A stretch of DNA of 64,000 bases from Bacillota bacterium (GCA_023402845.1 JAEYFP010000066.1:8198-72197); one strand, 5' to 3'. Counted from the stretch's first letter, positions 42,229 to 50,758 are shown. Program-made: numbers and translations. Notes: a model not told the origin generated them from the letters alone.

Positions 42229-42250
42229 AAAGGAACAGGATTAGGAAAGA

Positions 42251-44593
42251 ATGGACATTATTGCAAGGCTGAAGGAAGAATTACATGTAGAAAAATGGCA
42301 GGTGGAGGCAGCTGTCAATTTGATTGATGAGGGGAATACAATTCCGTTTATTTCCCGTTACAGAAAGGAAGTGACAGGCTCCTTAAATGATGAAGTGCTG
42401 AGAAACTTAAATGAGCGGCTGACCTATTTGAGGAATCTTGAAGAAAAAAAGGCACAGGTTCTGTCCAGTATCGGAGAGCAGGGCAAGCTGACGGAGGAAT
42501 TAAAGGCACAGATACTTGCGGCTGAAACACTTGTTGTCGTGGATGATCTGTACAGGCCGTATCGCCCAAAGAGAAGAACGCGTGCAACGATTGCAAAAGA
42601 AAAGGGTCTGGAGCCGCTTGCAGAGCTGATTTATGCACAGGAAACGGGAGTGTCCGTAGAGGAAAGTGCCAAAGAATATATCAGCCAGGAAAATGGGGTT
42701 GGGACAGCAGAAGAAGCGATCGCAGGGGCAAAGGATATCATTGCGGAAATCGTTTCAGATGAAGCTGATTACAGAAGCTATATCCGTCAGGCGACGTTTG
42801 AAGCCGGAAAAATTATTTCCACTGCGAAAAATGAAAAGCAGGAATCTGTTTATGAAATGTATTATCAATTTGAGGAACCGGTCAAAAAGATCGCAGGACA
42901 CCGTGTGCTCGCTTTAAACCGCGGGGAGGCGGAGAAACTGCTCACAGTCAAGTTGGAGGCTCCCGTTGATCAGATTTTGATGTATCTGACTAAAAAGGTA
43001 ATCACAAAGGATAATGAATATACGACGCCGATTTTAAAAGAAGCAGTAGCCGATAGCTATGATCGTCTGATTGCACCCGCGATTGAGCGTGAAATCAGAA
43101 ACGACTTGACGGAAAAAGCAGAAGATGGAGCCATTACTGTATTCGGAAAGAATCTGGAGCAGCTTTTGCTTCAGCCGCCGATTGCCGGTCAGGTTGTGCT
43201 TGGCTGGGATCCGGCCTTTCGTACGGGCTGCAAGCTGGCAATTGTGGATGCAACGGGAAAGGTTCTCGATACAAAGATTATTTATCCTACAGCACCCCAG
43301 TTTAAGGTTAACGAGGCAAAGACAGAATTAAAGAAGCTGATTAATAAATATCACGTCACATTGATTTCGGTTGGAAACGGGACGGCTTCCAGAGAGTCGG
43401 AAATGATCATTGTGGAGCTGCTGAAGGAGATCGATGCAAAGGTACAGTATGTGATCGTCAATGAAGCGGGGGCCTCGGTTTATTCAGCGAGTAAGCTGGC
43501 GACAGAGGAATTTCCTAATTTTGATGTCGGACAGAGAAGCGCGGCATCGATCGCACGCCGTATTCAGGACCCGCTCGCGGAGCTTGTGAAAATCGATCCC
43601 AAATCTATCGGCGTCGGACAGTATCAGCATGATATGAATCAGAAGAAGCTATCCGATGCACTGCAGGGCGTTGTGGAGGACAGTGTAAACAAGGTCGGTG
43701 TTGATTTGAATACGGCTTCCGCTTCGCTGCTTGAATATATTTCCGGTGTCTCCAAGGCCATTGCGAAAAATATCGTTGATTACAGGGAAAAGAACGGCCG
43801 GTTTACAAACCGTGCCCAGCTTTTAAAAGTAGCCAAGCTCGGCCCGAAGGCTTATGAGCAGGCTGCCGGATTTATGCGTATTCTGGACGGAGAGAATCCG
43901 CTGGACGGGACAAGCGTACACCCGGAGTCCTATGAGGCGGCAAAAAAGCTGCTCGAAAAACTCGGCCTTACAATGGAGGATGTCAGGGCGGCGCAGGCAC
44001 AAGCTGCAAGAGATAAATCGGCGGCGAAAAAGATTCCTGTGAAGGAGAATCCCAAACCCGCACCAAAGCAGACCGTAATCAGAAATCAGAATACCGCAAT
44101 GGGACAGGCGCTCGCGGCTGTGATGGGAACAGGCGCATTTTCGGCTGAGGAAGTACCGGTAAGAAACAATACAGCAGCATTAAATGGCAGTTCAGCCATC
44201 GGTACGCTTGAAAAGAAAATTACAAATAAGAAGATGCTTGCTCAGGAACTTGGTATCGGTGAAATTACCCTGACAGATATTCTAAGGGAGCTGGAAAAGC
44301 CTGCACGCGATCCGCGTGACAATATGCCCAAGCCGATTCTGCGCTCGGATGTGCTCGAAATGAAGGACTTAACGCCGGGCATGGTATTAAAAGGAACCGT
44401 GCGCAATGTCATTGATTTCGGTGTATTCGTAGATATCGGCGTGCATCAGGATGGGCTTGTGCATATTTCTCAGATTACCGAAAAATATATCAAGCATCCG
44501 TTAGAGGCGGTAGCGGTCGGTGATATTGTGGAAGTAAAGGTGCTGAGTGTTGATGTTCCCAAAAAGAGGATCGCACTGACAATGAAACTGTAA
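42251..44593 (+). CDS. tex: Tex-family S1 RNA-binding transcription accessory protein
   Basis: A 780-residue RNA-binding protein. Domains in order are the N-terminal Tex core with Phe-Ile-Ser-Arg-Tyr-Arg-Lys-Glu near residue 35, a YqgF/RNase H-like domain around 320-450 (Gly-Trp-Asp-Pro-Ala-Phe-Arg-Thr-Gly-Cys), a helix-hairpin-helix pair (about 490-560) and a C-terminal S1 domain from ~705. It probably acts in transcription-linked RNA handling. The protein is longer than the usual ~720 residues because of an Ala/Lys/Pro-rich insert (about 580-655) between the helix-hairpin-helix and S1 parts. Confidence 0.92.
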   Translation: MDIIARLKEELHVEKWQVEAAVNLIDEGNTIPFISRYRKEVTGSLNDEVLRNLNERLTYLRNLEEKKAQVLSSIGEQGKLTEELKAQILAAETLVVVDDLYRPYRPKRRTRATIAKEKGLEPLAELIYAQETGVSVEESAKEYISQENGVGTAEEAIAGAKDIIAEIVSDEADYRSYIRQATFEAGKIISTAKNEKQESVYEMYYQFEEPVKKIAGHRVLALNRGEAEKLLTVKLEAPVDQILMYLTKKVITKDNEYTTPILKEAVADSYDRLIAPAIEREIRNDLTEKAEDGAITVFGKNLEQLLLQPPIAGQVVLGWDPAFRTGCKLAIVDATGKVLDTKIIYPTAPQFKVNEAKTELKKLINKYHVTLISVGNGTASRESEMIIVELLKEIDAKVQYVIVNEAGASVYSASKLATEEFPNFDVGQRSAASIARRIQDPLAELVKIDPKSIGVGQYQHDMNQKKLSDALQGVVEDSVNKVGVDLNTASASLLEYISGVSKAIAKNIVDYREKNGRFTNRAQLLKVAKLGPKAYEQAAGFMRILDGENPLDGTSVHPESYEAAKKLLEKLGLTMEDVRAAQAQAARDKSAAKKIPVKENPKPAPKQTVIRNQNTAMGQALAAVMGTGAFSAEEVPVRNNTAALNGSSAIGTLEKKITNKKMLAQELGIGEITLTDILRELEKPARDPRDNMPKPILRSDVLEMKDLTPGMVLKGTVRNVIDFGVFVDIGVHQDGLVHISQITEKYIKHPLEAVAVGDIVEVKVLSVDVPKKRIALTMKL

Positions 44594-44602
44594 ATCACGT
44601 AA

Positions 44603-44776
44603 GGTTACTGTTCACTCCACTGCTAAATACAGCAGTTCCGCGACCAGCAACACGCTATGCGATGCACACAAAACGCAAAGATAGCGTTTTGGCGCTGCAA
44701 TTCTCCGGTTTTCTGTGACTTTCGCTTCGCTTCACTCACAAAAAACACGTCGCATATGTCACCAGTGAACAGTAAT
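44603..44776 (+). repeat. Repeat family B, copy 3
   Basis: A 174-base element starting GGTTACTGTTCAC and ending GTGAACAGTAAT, in the same orientation as 21857-22029. It begins 10 bases after the tex stop and ends 39 bases before the promoter of the riboflavin transporter, so it may also serve as the tex terminator region. Confidence 0.85.
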
Positions 44777-44814
44777 CAAGTAAGAACGTGAAAAAAATAT
44801 ACTGAAAATGATAC

Positions 44815-44843
44815 TTGACAAAATGTTAACAATGCAGTATGTT
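44815..44843 (+). promoter_or_regulatory. Promoter of the FMN riboswitch-ribU unit
   Basis: TTGACA and TATGTT with a 17-base spacer. The expected start of transcription lies near 44850, about 30 bases before the aptamer. Confidence 0.6.
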
Positions 44844-44879
44844 AATTACGAACAGGTACCGTTCAAAATTAAATAAGGA

Positions 44880-45054
44880 AAATTCTTCGGGGTAGGTGTA
44901 ATTCCTAGCCGGTGGTGAAGACGAAATGAGAAGCTGCTTTAAAAGCAGAGACTCATAGGCGTACAAGTCCGCGACCCGTATGTGCCAGAAAGGTGCACAC
45001 GGTTGATTTGGTACAATCCAAAACCGACAGTAAAGTCTGGATGAAAGAAGAAAT
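44880..45054 (+). ncRNA. FMN riboswitch (RFN element)
   Basis: The conserved parts of the FMN aptamer are present in order: TTCGGGGTAGGTG, ATTCCTAGCCGGTGG with AAGAC after it, a variable hairpin, GTCCGCGACCC, then GGTTGATTTGGTACAATCC, AAAACCGACAGTAAAGTCTGGATGAAAGAAG. Binding of flavin mononucleotide should stop expression of the riboflavin transporter gene, through the terminator at 45103-45135. The order and position before ribU make the assignment firm. Confidence 0.95.
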
Positions 45055-45102
45055 GCGAACAGGCAGCGGTAGCAAAGTCACTAGTCTTTTCGAACGATTA
45101 TT

Positions 45103-45135
45103 CCCCGAACATTGATTGATGTTCGGGGTTTTTTA
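45103..45135 (+). terminator. Riboswitch-controlled terminator
   Basis: CCCCGAACAT pairs with ATGTTCGGGG around a six-base loop and is followed by six T residues. It lies 49 bases after the aptamer and 76 bases before the ribU start, the expected expression platform. Confidence 0.92.
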
Positions 45136-45210
45136 TGCGCATCTATACATATCGAACAGGGCGTTGTATTGTCCGTGTTCGACACATTAAGAAGGAAAAG
45201 AGGAAAAAAG

Positions 45211-45966
45211 ATGAAATTAGCAGAATTATTTGTTTCGGCAAAGGATAATCTGGCTTTTTTGGGAGTCAGTCTTGTTGTGATAATAGCGGTGTCTGCCCTT
45301 GCCGCCATATCGGAAAATCTGATCGGGTTTAAGAGGGATGAGCGTACAAGGACGAGAAGGATCGCCTTTATCGGTATTTTCTCTGCGATAGCAGCTGTGC
45401 TTATGTACTTGGAAATTCCGCTTTGGTTTGCGCCGCCGTTTTATGAAATTGATTTCAGCGAAGTGCCGGTACTGATTTGTGCTTTTGCATACGGTCCGGT
45501 CGCCGGCGTTATCGCAGAATTTTTGAAAATTGTTCTAAAGCTGTTTTTGAAAGGAACATCGACCGCCTTTGTCGGTGATCTGGCCAATTTTATTATCGGT
45601 TGCACTATGATTCTTCCGTCTTCTATTATTTATCACGTAAAAAAGACGAGAAGAACCGCTCTTGCGGGAATGACGGCCGGCACAGCGATCATGACCGTGT
45701 TTGGAAGTGTGTTCAATGCGGTTTATCTGCTTCCTACCTTTGCGAAGCTTTACGGAATGCCTTTGGAGGCGATCATTGGCATGGGAACGGCAGTAAACGC
45801 GGGAATTACGAACGTTACGACGCTTGTGCTGTTTGCGGTCGTGCCGTTTAACCTGCTGAAGGGTGCAGCTGTATCCGGTATCACATTTTTGCTTTACAAA
45901 AAAATCAGTCCGGTCATTCATGCACAGCATGAAGAAGCATTGCGCCGGCATACCGCCGAATCATAG
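45211..45966 (+). CDS. ribU: Riboflavin transporter, ECF substrate-binding subunit
   Basis: A 251-residue membrane protein with about six helices, of the RibU/ECF S-component type. It binds riboflavin and joins a shared energy-coupling module encoded elsewhere. The stretch Pro-Leu-Trp-Phe-Ala-Pro-Pro-Phe-Tyr-Glu-Ile-Asp-Phe-Ser-Glu-Val-Pro-Val-Leu is diagnostic for RibU. The N-terminal ~45 residues add an extra hydrophobic segment. I chose the ATG at 45211 after GAGG. Regulated by the FMN riboswitch upstream. Confidence 0.9.
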   Translation: MKLAELFVSAKDNLAFLGVSLVVIIAVSALAAISENLIGFKRDERTRTRRIAFIGIFSAIAAVLMYLEIPLWFAPPFYEIDFSEVPVLICAFAYGPVAGVIAEFLKIVLKLFLKGTSTAFVGDLANFIIGCTMILPSSIIYHVKKTRRTALAGMTAGTAIMTVFGSVFNAVYLLPTFAKLYGMPLEAIIGMGTAVNAGITNVTTLVLFAVVPFNLLKGAAVSGITFLLYKKISPVIHAQHEEALRRHTAES

Positions 45967-45975
45967 CAGCATCGG

Positions 45976-46025
45976 CTTGCAGCTCAGCCTTAAGGTGAAA
46001 ATATCTTGCGGCTGGGCTGTTATGT
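45976..46025 (+). terminator. Probable terminator of ribU
   Basis: CAGCTCAGCC can pair with GGCTGGGCTG (one G-T pair) across a 20-base loop, and TTATG follows. The T run is short, so the call is tentative. Confidence 0.45.
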
Positions 46026-46051
46026 GATTCGGAATTAATGGAAATGTGTCC

Positions 46052-46080
46052 TTGTGAACAGAGTCAAAATGTGCTAAAAT
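46052..46080 (+). promoter_or_regulatory. Promoter of the tsaE operon
   Basis: TTGTGA and TAAAAT with a 17-base spacer, 83 bases before the chosen tsaE start. Confidence 0.45.
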
Positions 46081-46162
46081 ATCGTCAGGCTTAGTGTTAA
46101 GTGCCGACGATATTTTTTGAATGGATCAGAAACAGCAAAAGCTGTGGCGCAGGGTGGCCGAA

Positions 46163-46606
46163 ATGATGACAGAAACATACAGCAGAGAAGAAACTTTTGC
46201 ACTTGGAAAATCGCTTGGCCTGAAAGCAAAGCCGGGCAGTATTTATACATTGACAGGTGATTTGGGGGTCGGAAAGACTGTTTTTACGCAGGGCTTTGCG
46301 GCAGGGCTTGGTATCACAGAGCCGGTCAGCAGCCCCACATTCACGATTTTGCAGGTTTATGGGGAGGGCCGTCTTCCGTTTTATCATTTTGATGTGTATC
46401 GCATCGGCGACCTCGATGAAATGGATGAAATCGGTTATGAGGATTGCTTCTATGGAGAGGGAGCCTGTATGATTGAATGGGCCGAATTGATTAAGGAGCT
46501 GATACCCGAGCATGCCCATAGGATTAAAATTGAAAAAAATCTGAGTATAGGTTTGGATTACCGTTTGATCAAGATTGATGAAGAGCCGTTCGGCTACCTT
46601 CCATAA
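46163..46606 (+). CDS. tsaE: tRNA threonylcarbamoyladenosine biosynthesis ATPase TsaE
   Basis: A 147-residue P-loop ATPase that regulates the TsaB-TsaD complex in making t6A37 on ANN-decoding tRNAs. Walker A is Gly-Asp-Leu-Gly-Val-Gly-Lys-Thr, with Ser-Ser-Pro-Thr-Phe-Thr next, and His-Phe-Asp-Val-Tyr-Arg and Ile-Glu-Trp-Ala later, all family hallmarks. The start at 46163 gives the usual length and has AGGGTGG upstream. An ATG at 46121 would add 14 residues without a site. First gene of a run with tsaB, rimI, rnz and tsaD. Confidence 0.92.
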   Translation: MMTETYSREETFALGKSLGLKAKPGSIYTLTGDLGVGKTVFTQGFAAGLGITEPVSSPTFTILQVYGEGRLPFYHFDVYRIGDLDEMDEIGYEDCFYGEGACMIEWAELIKELIPEHAHRIKIEKNLSIGLDYRLIKIDEEPFGYLP

Positions 46607-46628
46607 AACAGAATGCGGAAAGGAAATC

Positions 46629-47333
46629 ATGAAATTACTAGCAATAGACAGCTCCGGACTTGTGGCGACTGTCGCGGTCATTGAAGAGGAGCAGATGCTT
46701 GCCGAGTATACGGTGAATTTTAAAAAGACGCATTCTCAGACGCTCGTTCCGATGCTGAATGAGATCACACAGATGATCGAACTGGATTTATCATCGATAG
46801 ATGCGATTGCGGTGGCAAAAGGCCCGGGATCCTTTACCGGACTTCGAATCGGTTCGGCGACGGCAAAAGGACTGGGATTGGCTCTTGAGAAACCGATTGT
46901 TGCGGTGCCCACGGTCGATGCACTCAGCTATAATGTGTGGGGAACCGACATGCTCGTATGTCCGCTGATGGATGCGAGACGGGGGCAGGTATATACCGGG
47001 ATTTATGCATTTGAAGATGGAAAACATCATATTATTAAGGAACAATGTGCGATTGCGGTCGAGGAACTGTGCGAGGAATTGAATATACGTGGAAGAAAGA
47101 CACTGTTTCTCGGGGATGGCGTTCCGGTCTATCGGGAAACACTTGCAGCGCTGCTGACCGTTCCCTATGAATTTGCACCGGCCCATATGGCGAGACAGCG
47201 GGCAGGCGCGCTGGGCATCCTTGCGATGGATTATCTAAAAGCCGGCAAAACAGAAACGGCTGCAGAACATAAGCCGGATTATCTGCGGCTTTCGCAGGCA
47301 GAGAGGGAACGAGCACAAAAACAGGGGACCTAG
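46629..47333 (+). CDS. tsaB: tRNA threonylcarbamoyladenosine biosynthesis protein TsaB
   Basis: A 234-residue ASKHA-fold protein that dimerises with TsaD. The family start Met-Lys-Leu-Leu-Ala-Ile-Asp-Ser-Ser-Gly and the Gly-Pro-Gly-Ser-Phe-Thr-Gly-Leu-Arg-Ile-Gly segment are present. The start at 46629 follows AAAGGAA. It lies 22 bases after tsaE. Confidence 0.92.
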   Translation: MKLLAIDSSGLVATVAVIEEEQMLAEYTVNFKKTHSQTLVPMLNEITQMIELDLSSIDAIAVAKGPGSFTGLRIGSATAKGLGLALEKPIVAVPTVDALSYNVWGTDMLVCPLMDARRGQVYTGIYAFEDGKHHIIKEQCAIAVEELCEELNIRGRKTLFLGDGVPVYRETLAALLTVPYEFAPAHMARQRAGALGILAMDYLKAGKTETAAEHKPDYLRLSQAERERAQKQGT

Positions 47334-47346
47334 CCAGTCTGCTACA

Positions 47347-47380
47347 GATGCTGACTTTGTCAAACTCTTTGCTCGATAGG
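47347..47380 (+). repeat. Fragment of repeat family C
   Basis: GATGCTGACTTTGTCAA, then AACTCTTTGCTCGATAGG, matches the start and end of the family C units near 18.9 and 19.1 kb with the centre deleted. It supplies the ribosome-binding region of rimI. Confidence 0.5.
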
Positions 47381-47388
47381 AAAATGAA

Positions 47389-47823
47389 ATGGTAAAAATA
47401 AGAGAAATGCTGGAGTGCGATGTCTCGGATGTCGCCAGGATAGAAGAAGAATCGTTTTCTATGCCATGGTCGGAAAGTGCGTTTCGTGAAATGCTTTTAA
47501 AGGATCAGATGTCCTATCTGGTGGCAGATCTGGGCGGTCAGATTATCGGCGGCGCCGGCATCCGCAATATACTCGGCGACGCGGAGATTACAAACGTCGT
47601 TATCAAGGAAGCCTACAGACGGCACGGTTATGGAAAGCTTTTGCTGAAAACAATTATTGAAAAAGGTTTTCAGATGGGCGCAGAAGCTTTTACGCTTGAA
47701 GTACGCAAAAGCAACCTGCCGGCGATCATGCTGTATAGGAAGCTTGGTTTTACCGAGGAGGGTACCCGTAAGAATTTCTACGAAAGACCGCAGGAGGATG
47801 CCTTGATCATGTGGAAGAGATAG
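47389..47823 (+). CDS. rimI: Ribosomal protein S18 alanine N-acetyltransferase
   Basis: A 144-residue GNAT enzyme of the RimI family. It shows Glu-Glu-Glu-Ser-Phe-Ser-Met-Pro-Trp-Ser near residue 20, the acetyl-CoA loop Arg-Arg-His-Gly-Tyr-Gly-Lys-Leu-Leu, Leu-Glu-Val-Arg-Lys-Ser-Asn and a Tyr-Arg-Lys-Leu-Gly-Phe end. RimI acetylates the N-terminus of ribosomal protein S18 and is commonly placed with tsaB and tsaD, as here. Confidence 0.9.
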   Translation: MVKIREMLECDVSDVARIEEESFSMPWSESAFREMLLKDQMSYLVADLGGQIIGGAGIRNILGDAEITNVVIKEAYRRHGYGKLLLKTIIEKGFQMGAEAFTLEVRKSNLPAIMLYRKLGFTEEGTRKNFYERPQEDALIMWKR

Positions 47824-47906
47824 GCACTCGATGGAGTAATTACCACTATTCAACGGAGCAGCCTGCTTGTATAATAAAAGTGACTGCTTTACAAGGAGGA
47901 TAGTGT

Positions 47907-48155
47907 ATGAGAAAATATAAGGATGATAAAAAAACAGAGCTTGCACATGTATTTTGCAATTGCTGCAAAAAAGAACTTCGCCTTGAAAATGGAATTATCA
48001 AAGAAGGCATTTATGCGGGAAATCAGGAATTCAGTTATTTTTCCAATAAGGACGGAGAACTTCATTTTTTTGATTTGTGCGAGGACTGCTACGATAAAAT
48101 AACCGCGCAGTTTGAAATTCCGATAGAAATTTTTGAAAAGAAGGAGCTGCTTTAA
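47907..48155 (+). CDS. Small Cys-rich hypothetical protein, likely zinc-binding
   Basis: An 82-residue protein with two Cys pairs (Cys-Asn-Cys-Cys near residue 18 and Cys-Glu-Asp-Cys near residue 63) that could bind one zinc ion, and a Phe-Phe-Asp-Leu-Cys segment. The middle has Phe-Ser-Tyr-Phe-Ser-Asn-Lys-Asp-Gly. No family is recognised. A strong AAGGAGG site precedes the start. It lies between rimI and rnz on the same strand. Confidence 0.7.
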   Translation: MRKYKDDKKTELAHVFCNCCKKELRLENGIIKEGIYAGNQEFSYFSNKDGELHFFDLCEDCYDKITAQFEIPIEIFEKKELL

Positions 48156-48182
48156 ACTGTCCGCGGATAGCGAGGACTTGGA

Positions 48183-49094
48183 ATGCTGGATGTTTGTTTG
48201 CTGGGAACCGGCGGCATGATGCCCCTGCCTTATCGATGGCTGACATCTCTTATGATGCGCTATCAGGGGGGTAGTATTTTAATTGATTGCGGGGAAGGTA
48301 CGCAGATTGCCATGAAAGAAAAAGGCTGGAGTGCCAAACCGATCGATATTATCTGTTTCACCCATTATCATGCGGATCACATCGGCGGCTTGCCGGGCTT
48401 GCTGCTGACGATGGGGAATGCAGAGAGAACAGAACCCTTGACGATGATAGGTCCCAAGGGTTTGGTTCGCGTTGTGACGGCGCTTCGCACAATCGCGCCG
48501 GAGCTTCCGTTTCCGATCAATTTTATTGAGTTGTCGGAATCGGAGCAGACGATTTCTTTTGACGGTTTTCGGATAGAAGCCTTCCGTGTGAACCACAATA
48601 TGGTCTGCTATGGTTATAGTATGCTCATCGAGCGCGCCGGTAAGTTCAGCGTCGAGAGTGCAAAAGAGAAAAATGTTCCGCTGCAGCTTTGGAACAGGCT
48701 GCAAAAGGGAGAGAGCATCGAACATGAGGACAGGCTTTTTACGCCGGATATGGTGTTAGGGCCGGAGAGAAAAGGTATAAAACTGACCTATTGCACCGAT
48801 TCCAGACCAACGGAGCTGATTGTAAAAAGTGCGGCGAATGCGGATCTGTTCATTTGCGAAGGCATGTACGGGGAGCCGGATATGGAGCAGAAGGCAAAGG
48901 AGCATAAGCATATGACTTTTTGCGAAGCGGCGGATATGGCAAAACGCGCAAACGTGCGTGAACTTTGGCTGACGCACTACAGTCCGTCTTTAACTTATCC
49001 GAAGGAATATGTCGGACGTGCACGGGAGATTTTTAAGGCCACACATACGGCGAAGGACGGCAGGACGACGGAACTCGACTTTGAAGAGGAGTAG
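48183..49094 (+). CDS. rnz: Ribonuclease Z
   Basis: A 303-residue metallo-beta-lactamase-fold endonuclease that cuts the 3' trailer from tRNA precursors. The zinc motif His61-Tyr-His63-Ala-Asp65-His66 and the downstream Thr-Asp-Ser-Arg-Pro and His-Lys-His-Met-Thr motifs fit RNase Z. Neither serine tRNA in this window encodes CCA, which is the usual substrate type for RNase Z. The start has only a weak purine-rich site. Confidence 0.88.
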   Translation: MLDVCLLGTGGMMPLPYRWLTSLMMRYQGGSILIDCGEGTQIAMKEKGWSAKPIDIICFTHYHADHIGGLPGLLLTMGNAERTEPLTMIGPKGLVRVVTALRTIAPELPFPINFIELSESEQTISFDGFRIEAFRVNHNMVCYGYSMLIERAGKFSVESAKEKNVPLQLWNRLQKGESIEHEDRLFTPDMVLGPERKGIKLTYCTDSRPTELIVKSAANADLFICEGMYGEPDMEQKAKEHKHMTFCEAADMAKRANVRELWLTHYSPSLTYPKEYVGRAREIFKATHTAKDGRTTELDFEEE

Positions 49095-49138
49095 AATCGG
49101 TTTTTGATTCAGGTAAGAATACAGGAGGATAAAAGGAT

Positions 49139-49717
49139 TTGAAAAAGCAGAGTATCAAAAATTTTATTATATTGCTGATTGTTGCGCTGCTGATCGTTGC
49201 CAGCTTTGCTTATCTGTCCAATAGAGACCGGGTCGCCGATGAAGAAGCGGATCAGATGACGGCGGTGCAGGAAGTGCTGGCAAGAGATTTGTCTTCAAAT
49301 TATCCGCCTACTCCGAAGGAAGTGCTGAAGTATTACAGTGAGATCACAAGATGCTTTTACAGTGAAGAATATTCCGGGGAGGAGCTTGTTAAGCTTGCGG
49401 AAAAATCAAGACAATTATTTGATGAAGAGCTTCAGTCAACTCAGACGGAGGAAGAATATTTAGCAGATCTAAAAAATGAGATTACTATTTTTAAAGATGC
49501 GGATCGCTCCATTTCAAGTTATTCTGTGGCAGGCAGCGCAAACGTGGATTATTATCAATATGAGGGTGACGAGTGGGCAAAGCTTAATTGTATTTATTCC
49601 ATACGCACGGAGGGAAAAATCAAACCCACCCAAGAAGAATTTCTGCTGAGAAAGGATGCGGACGGCTATTGGAAAATATTTGGCTGGAAGCTTGCCGGGG
49701 AAGAAGCAAATGAATAA
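49139..49717 (+). CDS. Membrane-anchored hypothetical protein
   Basis: A 192-residue protein with one N-terminal transmembrane segment (about 8-26) and a polar extracellular part of ~160 residues with a Pro-Pro-Thr-Pro-Lys-Glu-Val-Leu-Lys-Tyr-Tyr segment. It looks like a conserved Lachnospiraceae protein without known function (NTF2-like fold is possible). The start is TTG at 49139, preceded by AGGAGG. The stop overlaps tsaD by eight bases. Confidence 0.7.
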   Translation: MKKQSIKNFIILLIVALLIVASFAYLSNRDRVADEEADQMTAVQEVLARDLSSNYPPTPKEVLKYYSEITRCFYSEEYSGEELVKLAEKSRQLFDEELQSTQTEEEYLADLKNEITIFKDADRSISSYSVAGSANVDYYQYEGDEWAKLNCIYSIRTEGKIKPTQEEFLLRKDADGYWKIFGWKLAGEEANE

Positions 49718-50732
49718 GGATATACTGATACTTGGGATTGAAAGCTCCTGTGATGAGACGGCAGCCGCGGTCATCAAAAACGGAAGGAGTGTTCTTTCGA
49801 ATGTCATTTCATCGCAGATTGACCTTCATACCTTATATGGCGGTGTCGTACCGGAAATTGCTTCGAGAAAGCATATAGAAAAGATCAATCAGGTAATTGA
49901 AGAAGCATTAAAAGAGGCCGGTATTGCTCTGCACGATTTGGATGCGATAGCAGTCACCTATGGCCCCGGACTTGTCGGTGCCCTGCTTGTCGGTGTTGCG
50001 GAGGCAAAGGCGCTCAGCTTCGCATCGGGAATTCCGCTTATTGGTGTACATCATATCGAAGGCCATATTTGTGCGAATTATATTGAGCATCCGGAGCTTA
50101 AGCCGCCGTTTCTGTCGCTTGTCGTTTCGGGCGGACATACGCATCTTGTCAAGGTGGCGGATTACGGCATTTATGAAATTCTGGGCAGGACAAGAGACGA
50201 TGCGGCCGGAGAAGCGTTTGACAAGGTTGCGCGGGCGATTGGTTTAGGGTATCCTGGCGGACCGAAAATAGACCGGGTGTCCAGGGAAGGCAATCCTGAG
50301 GCGATCCATTTTCCGAGGGCAAAAGTTGAAGATAGTTTATATGATTTCAGTTTCAGCGGCTTGAAATCAGCGGTACTCAACTATTTGAACTCTTGCGAGA
50401 TGAAAGGAGAGCCGATTGTCGTAAAGGATGTTGCCGCTTCATTTCAAAAGGCGGTGACCGATGTACTTGTCGGGCATTCCATTGCGGCTGTTAAAGCAAA
50501 CGGTTTTCGCAAATTTGCGATTGCGGGAGGCGTTGCTTCTAATACTGCACTGCGTGCCGCAATGAAAGAAGCATGCGAAAAAGAGCAGATTACGTTTTAT
50601 TATCCGTCGCCTGTTTACTGTACCGATAATGCTGCCATGATCGGGGTTGCGGGTTATTATGAATTTATAAAAGGTGTCAGAAGCGGACTGGACCTGAATG
50701 CGGTGCCAAATTTGAAACTGGGTGAACGATAG
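49710..50732 (+). CDS. tsaD: tRNA N6-threonylcarbamoyltransferase TsaD
   Basis: A 340-residue metal-dependent enzyme that transfers threonylcarbamoyl to A37 of tRNA. The family start Ile-Leu-Gly-Ile-Glu-Ser-Ser-Cys-Asp-Glu-Thr, metal ligand segment His-His-Ile-Glu-Gly-His, Gly-Gly-His-Thr-His-Leu and Pro-Gly-Gly-Pro are present. GGGGAAGAAG precedes the ATG at 49710. It overlaps the previous gene, and completes the t6A set with tsaE and tsaB. The TsaC/Sua5 gene is not in the window. Confidence 0.95.
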   Translation: MNKDILILGIESSCDETAAAVIKNGRSVLSNVISSQIDLHTLYGGVVPEIASRKHIEKINQVIEEALKEAGIALHDLDAIAVTYGPGLVGALLVGVAEAKALSFASGIPLIGVHHIEGHICANYIEHPELKPPFLSLVVSGGHTHLVKVADYGIYEILGRTRDDAAGEAFDKVARAIGLGYPGGPKIDRVSREGNPEAIHFPRAKVEDSLYDFSFSGLKSAVLNYLNSCEMKGEPIVVKDVAASFQKAVTDVLVGHSIAAVKANGFRKFAIAGGVASNTALRAAMKEACEKEQITFYYPSPVYCTDNAAMIGVAGYYEFIKGVRSGLDLNAVPNLKLGER

Positions 50733-50758
50733 TTTTTAGATTGTCGAGGCTTGTCTCT

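Noticed and set aside
45112..45210. Earlier start for ribU inside the riboswitch terminator
   Set aside because: The in-frame ATG lies in the terminator hairpin and has no ribosome-binding site. The RibU-like sequence starts at 45211.
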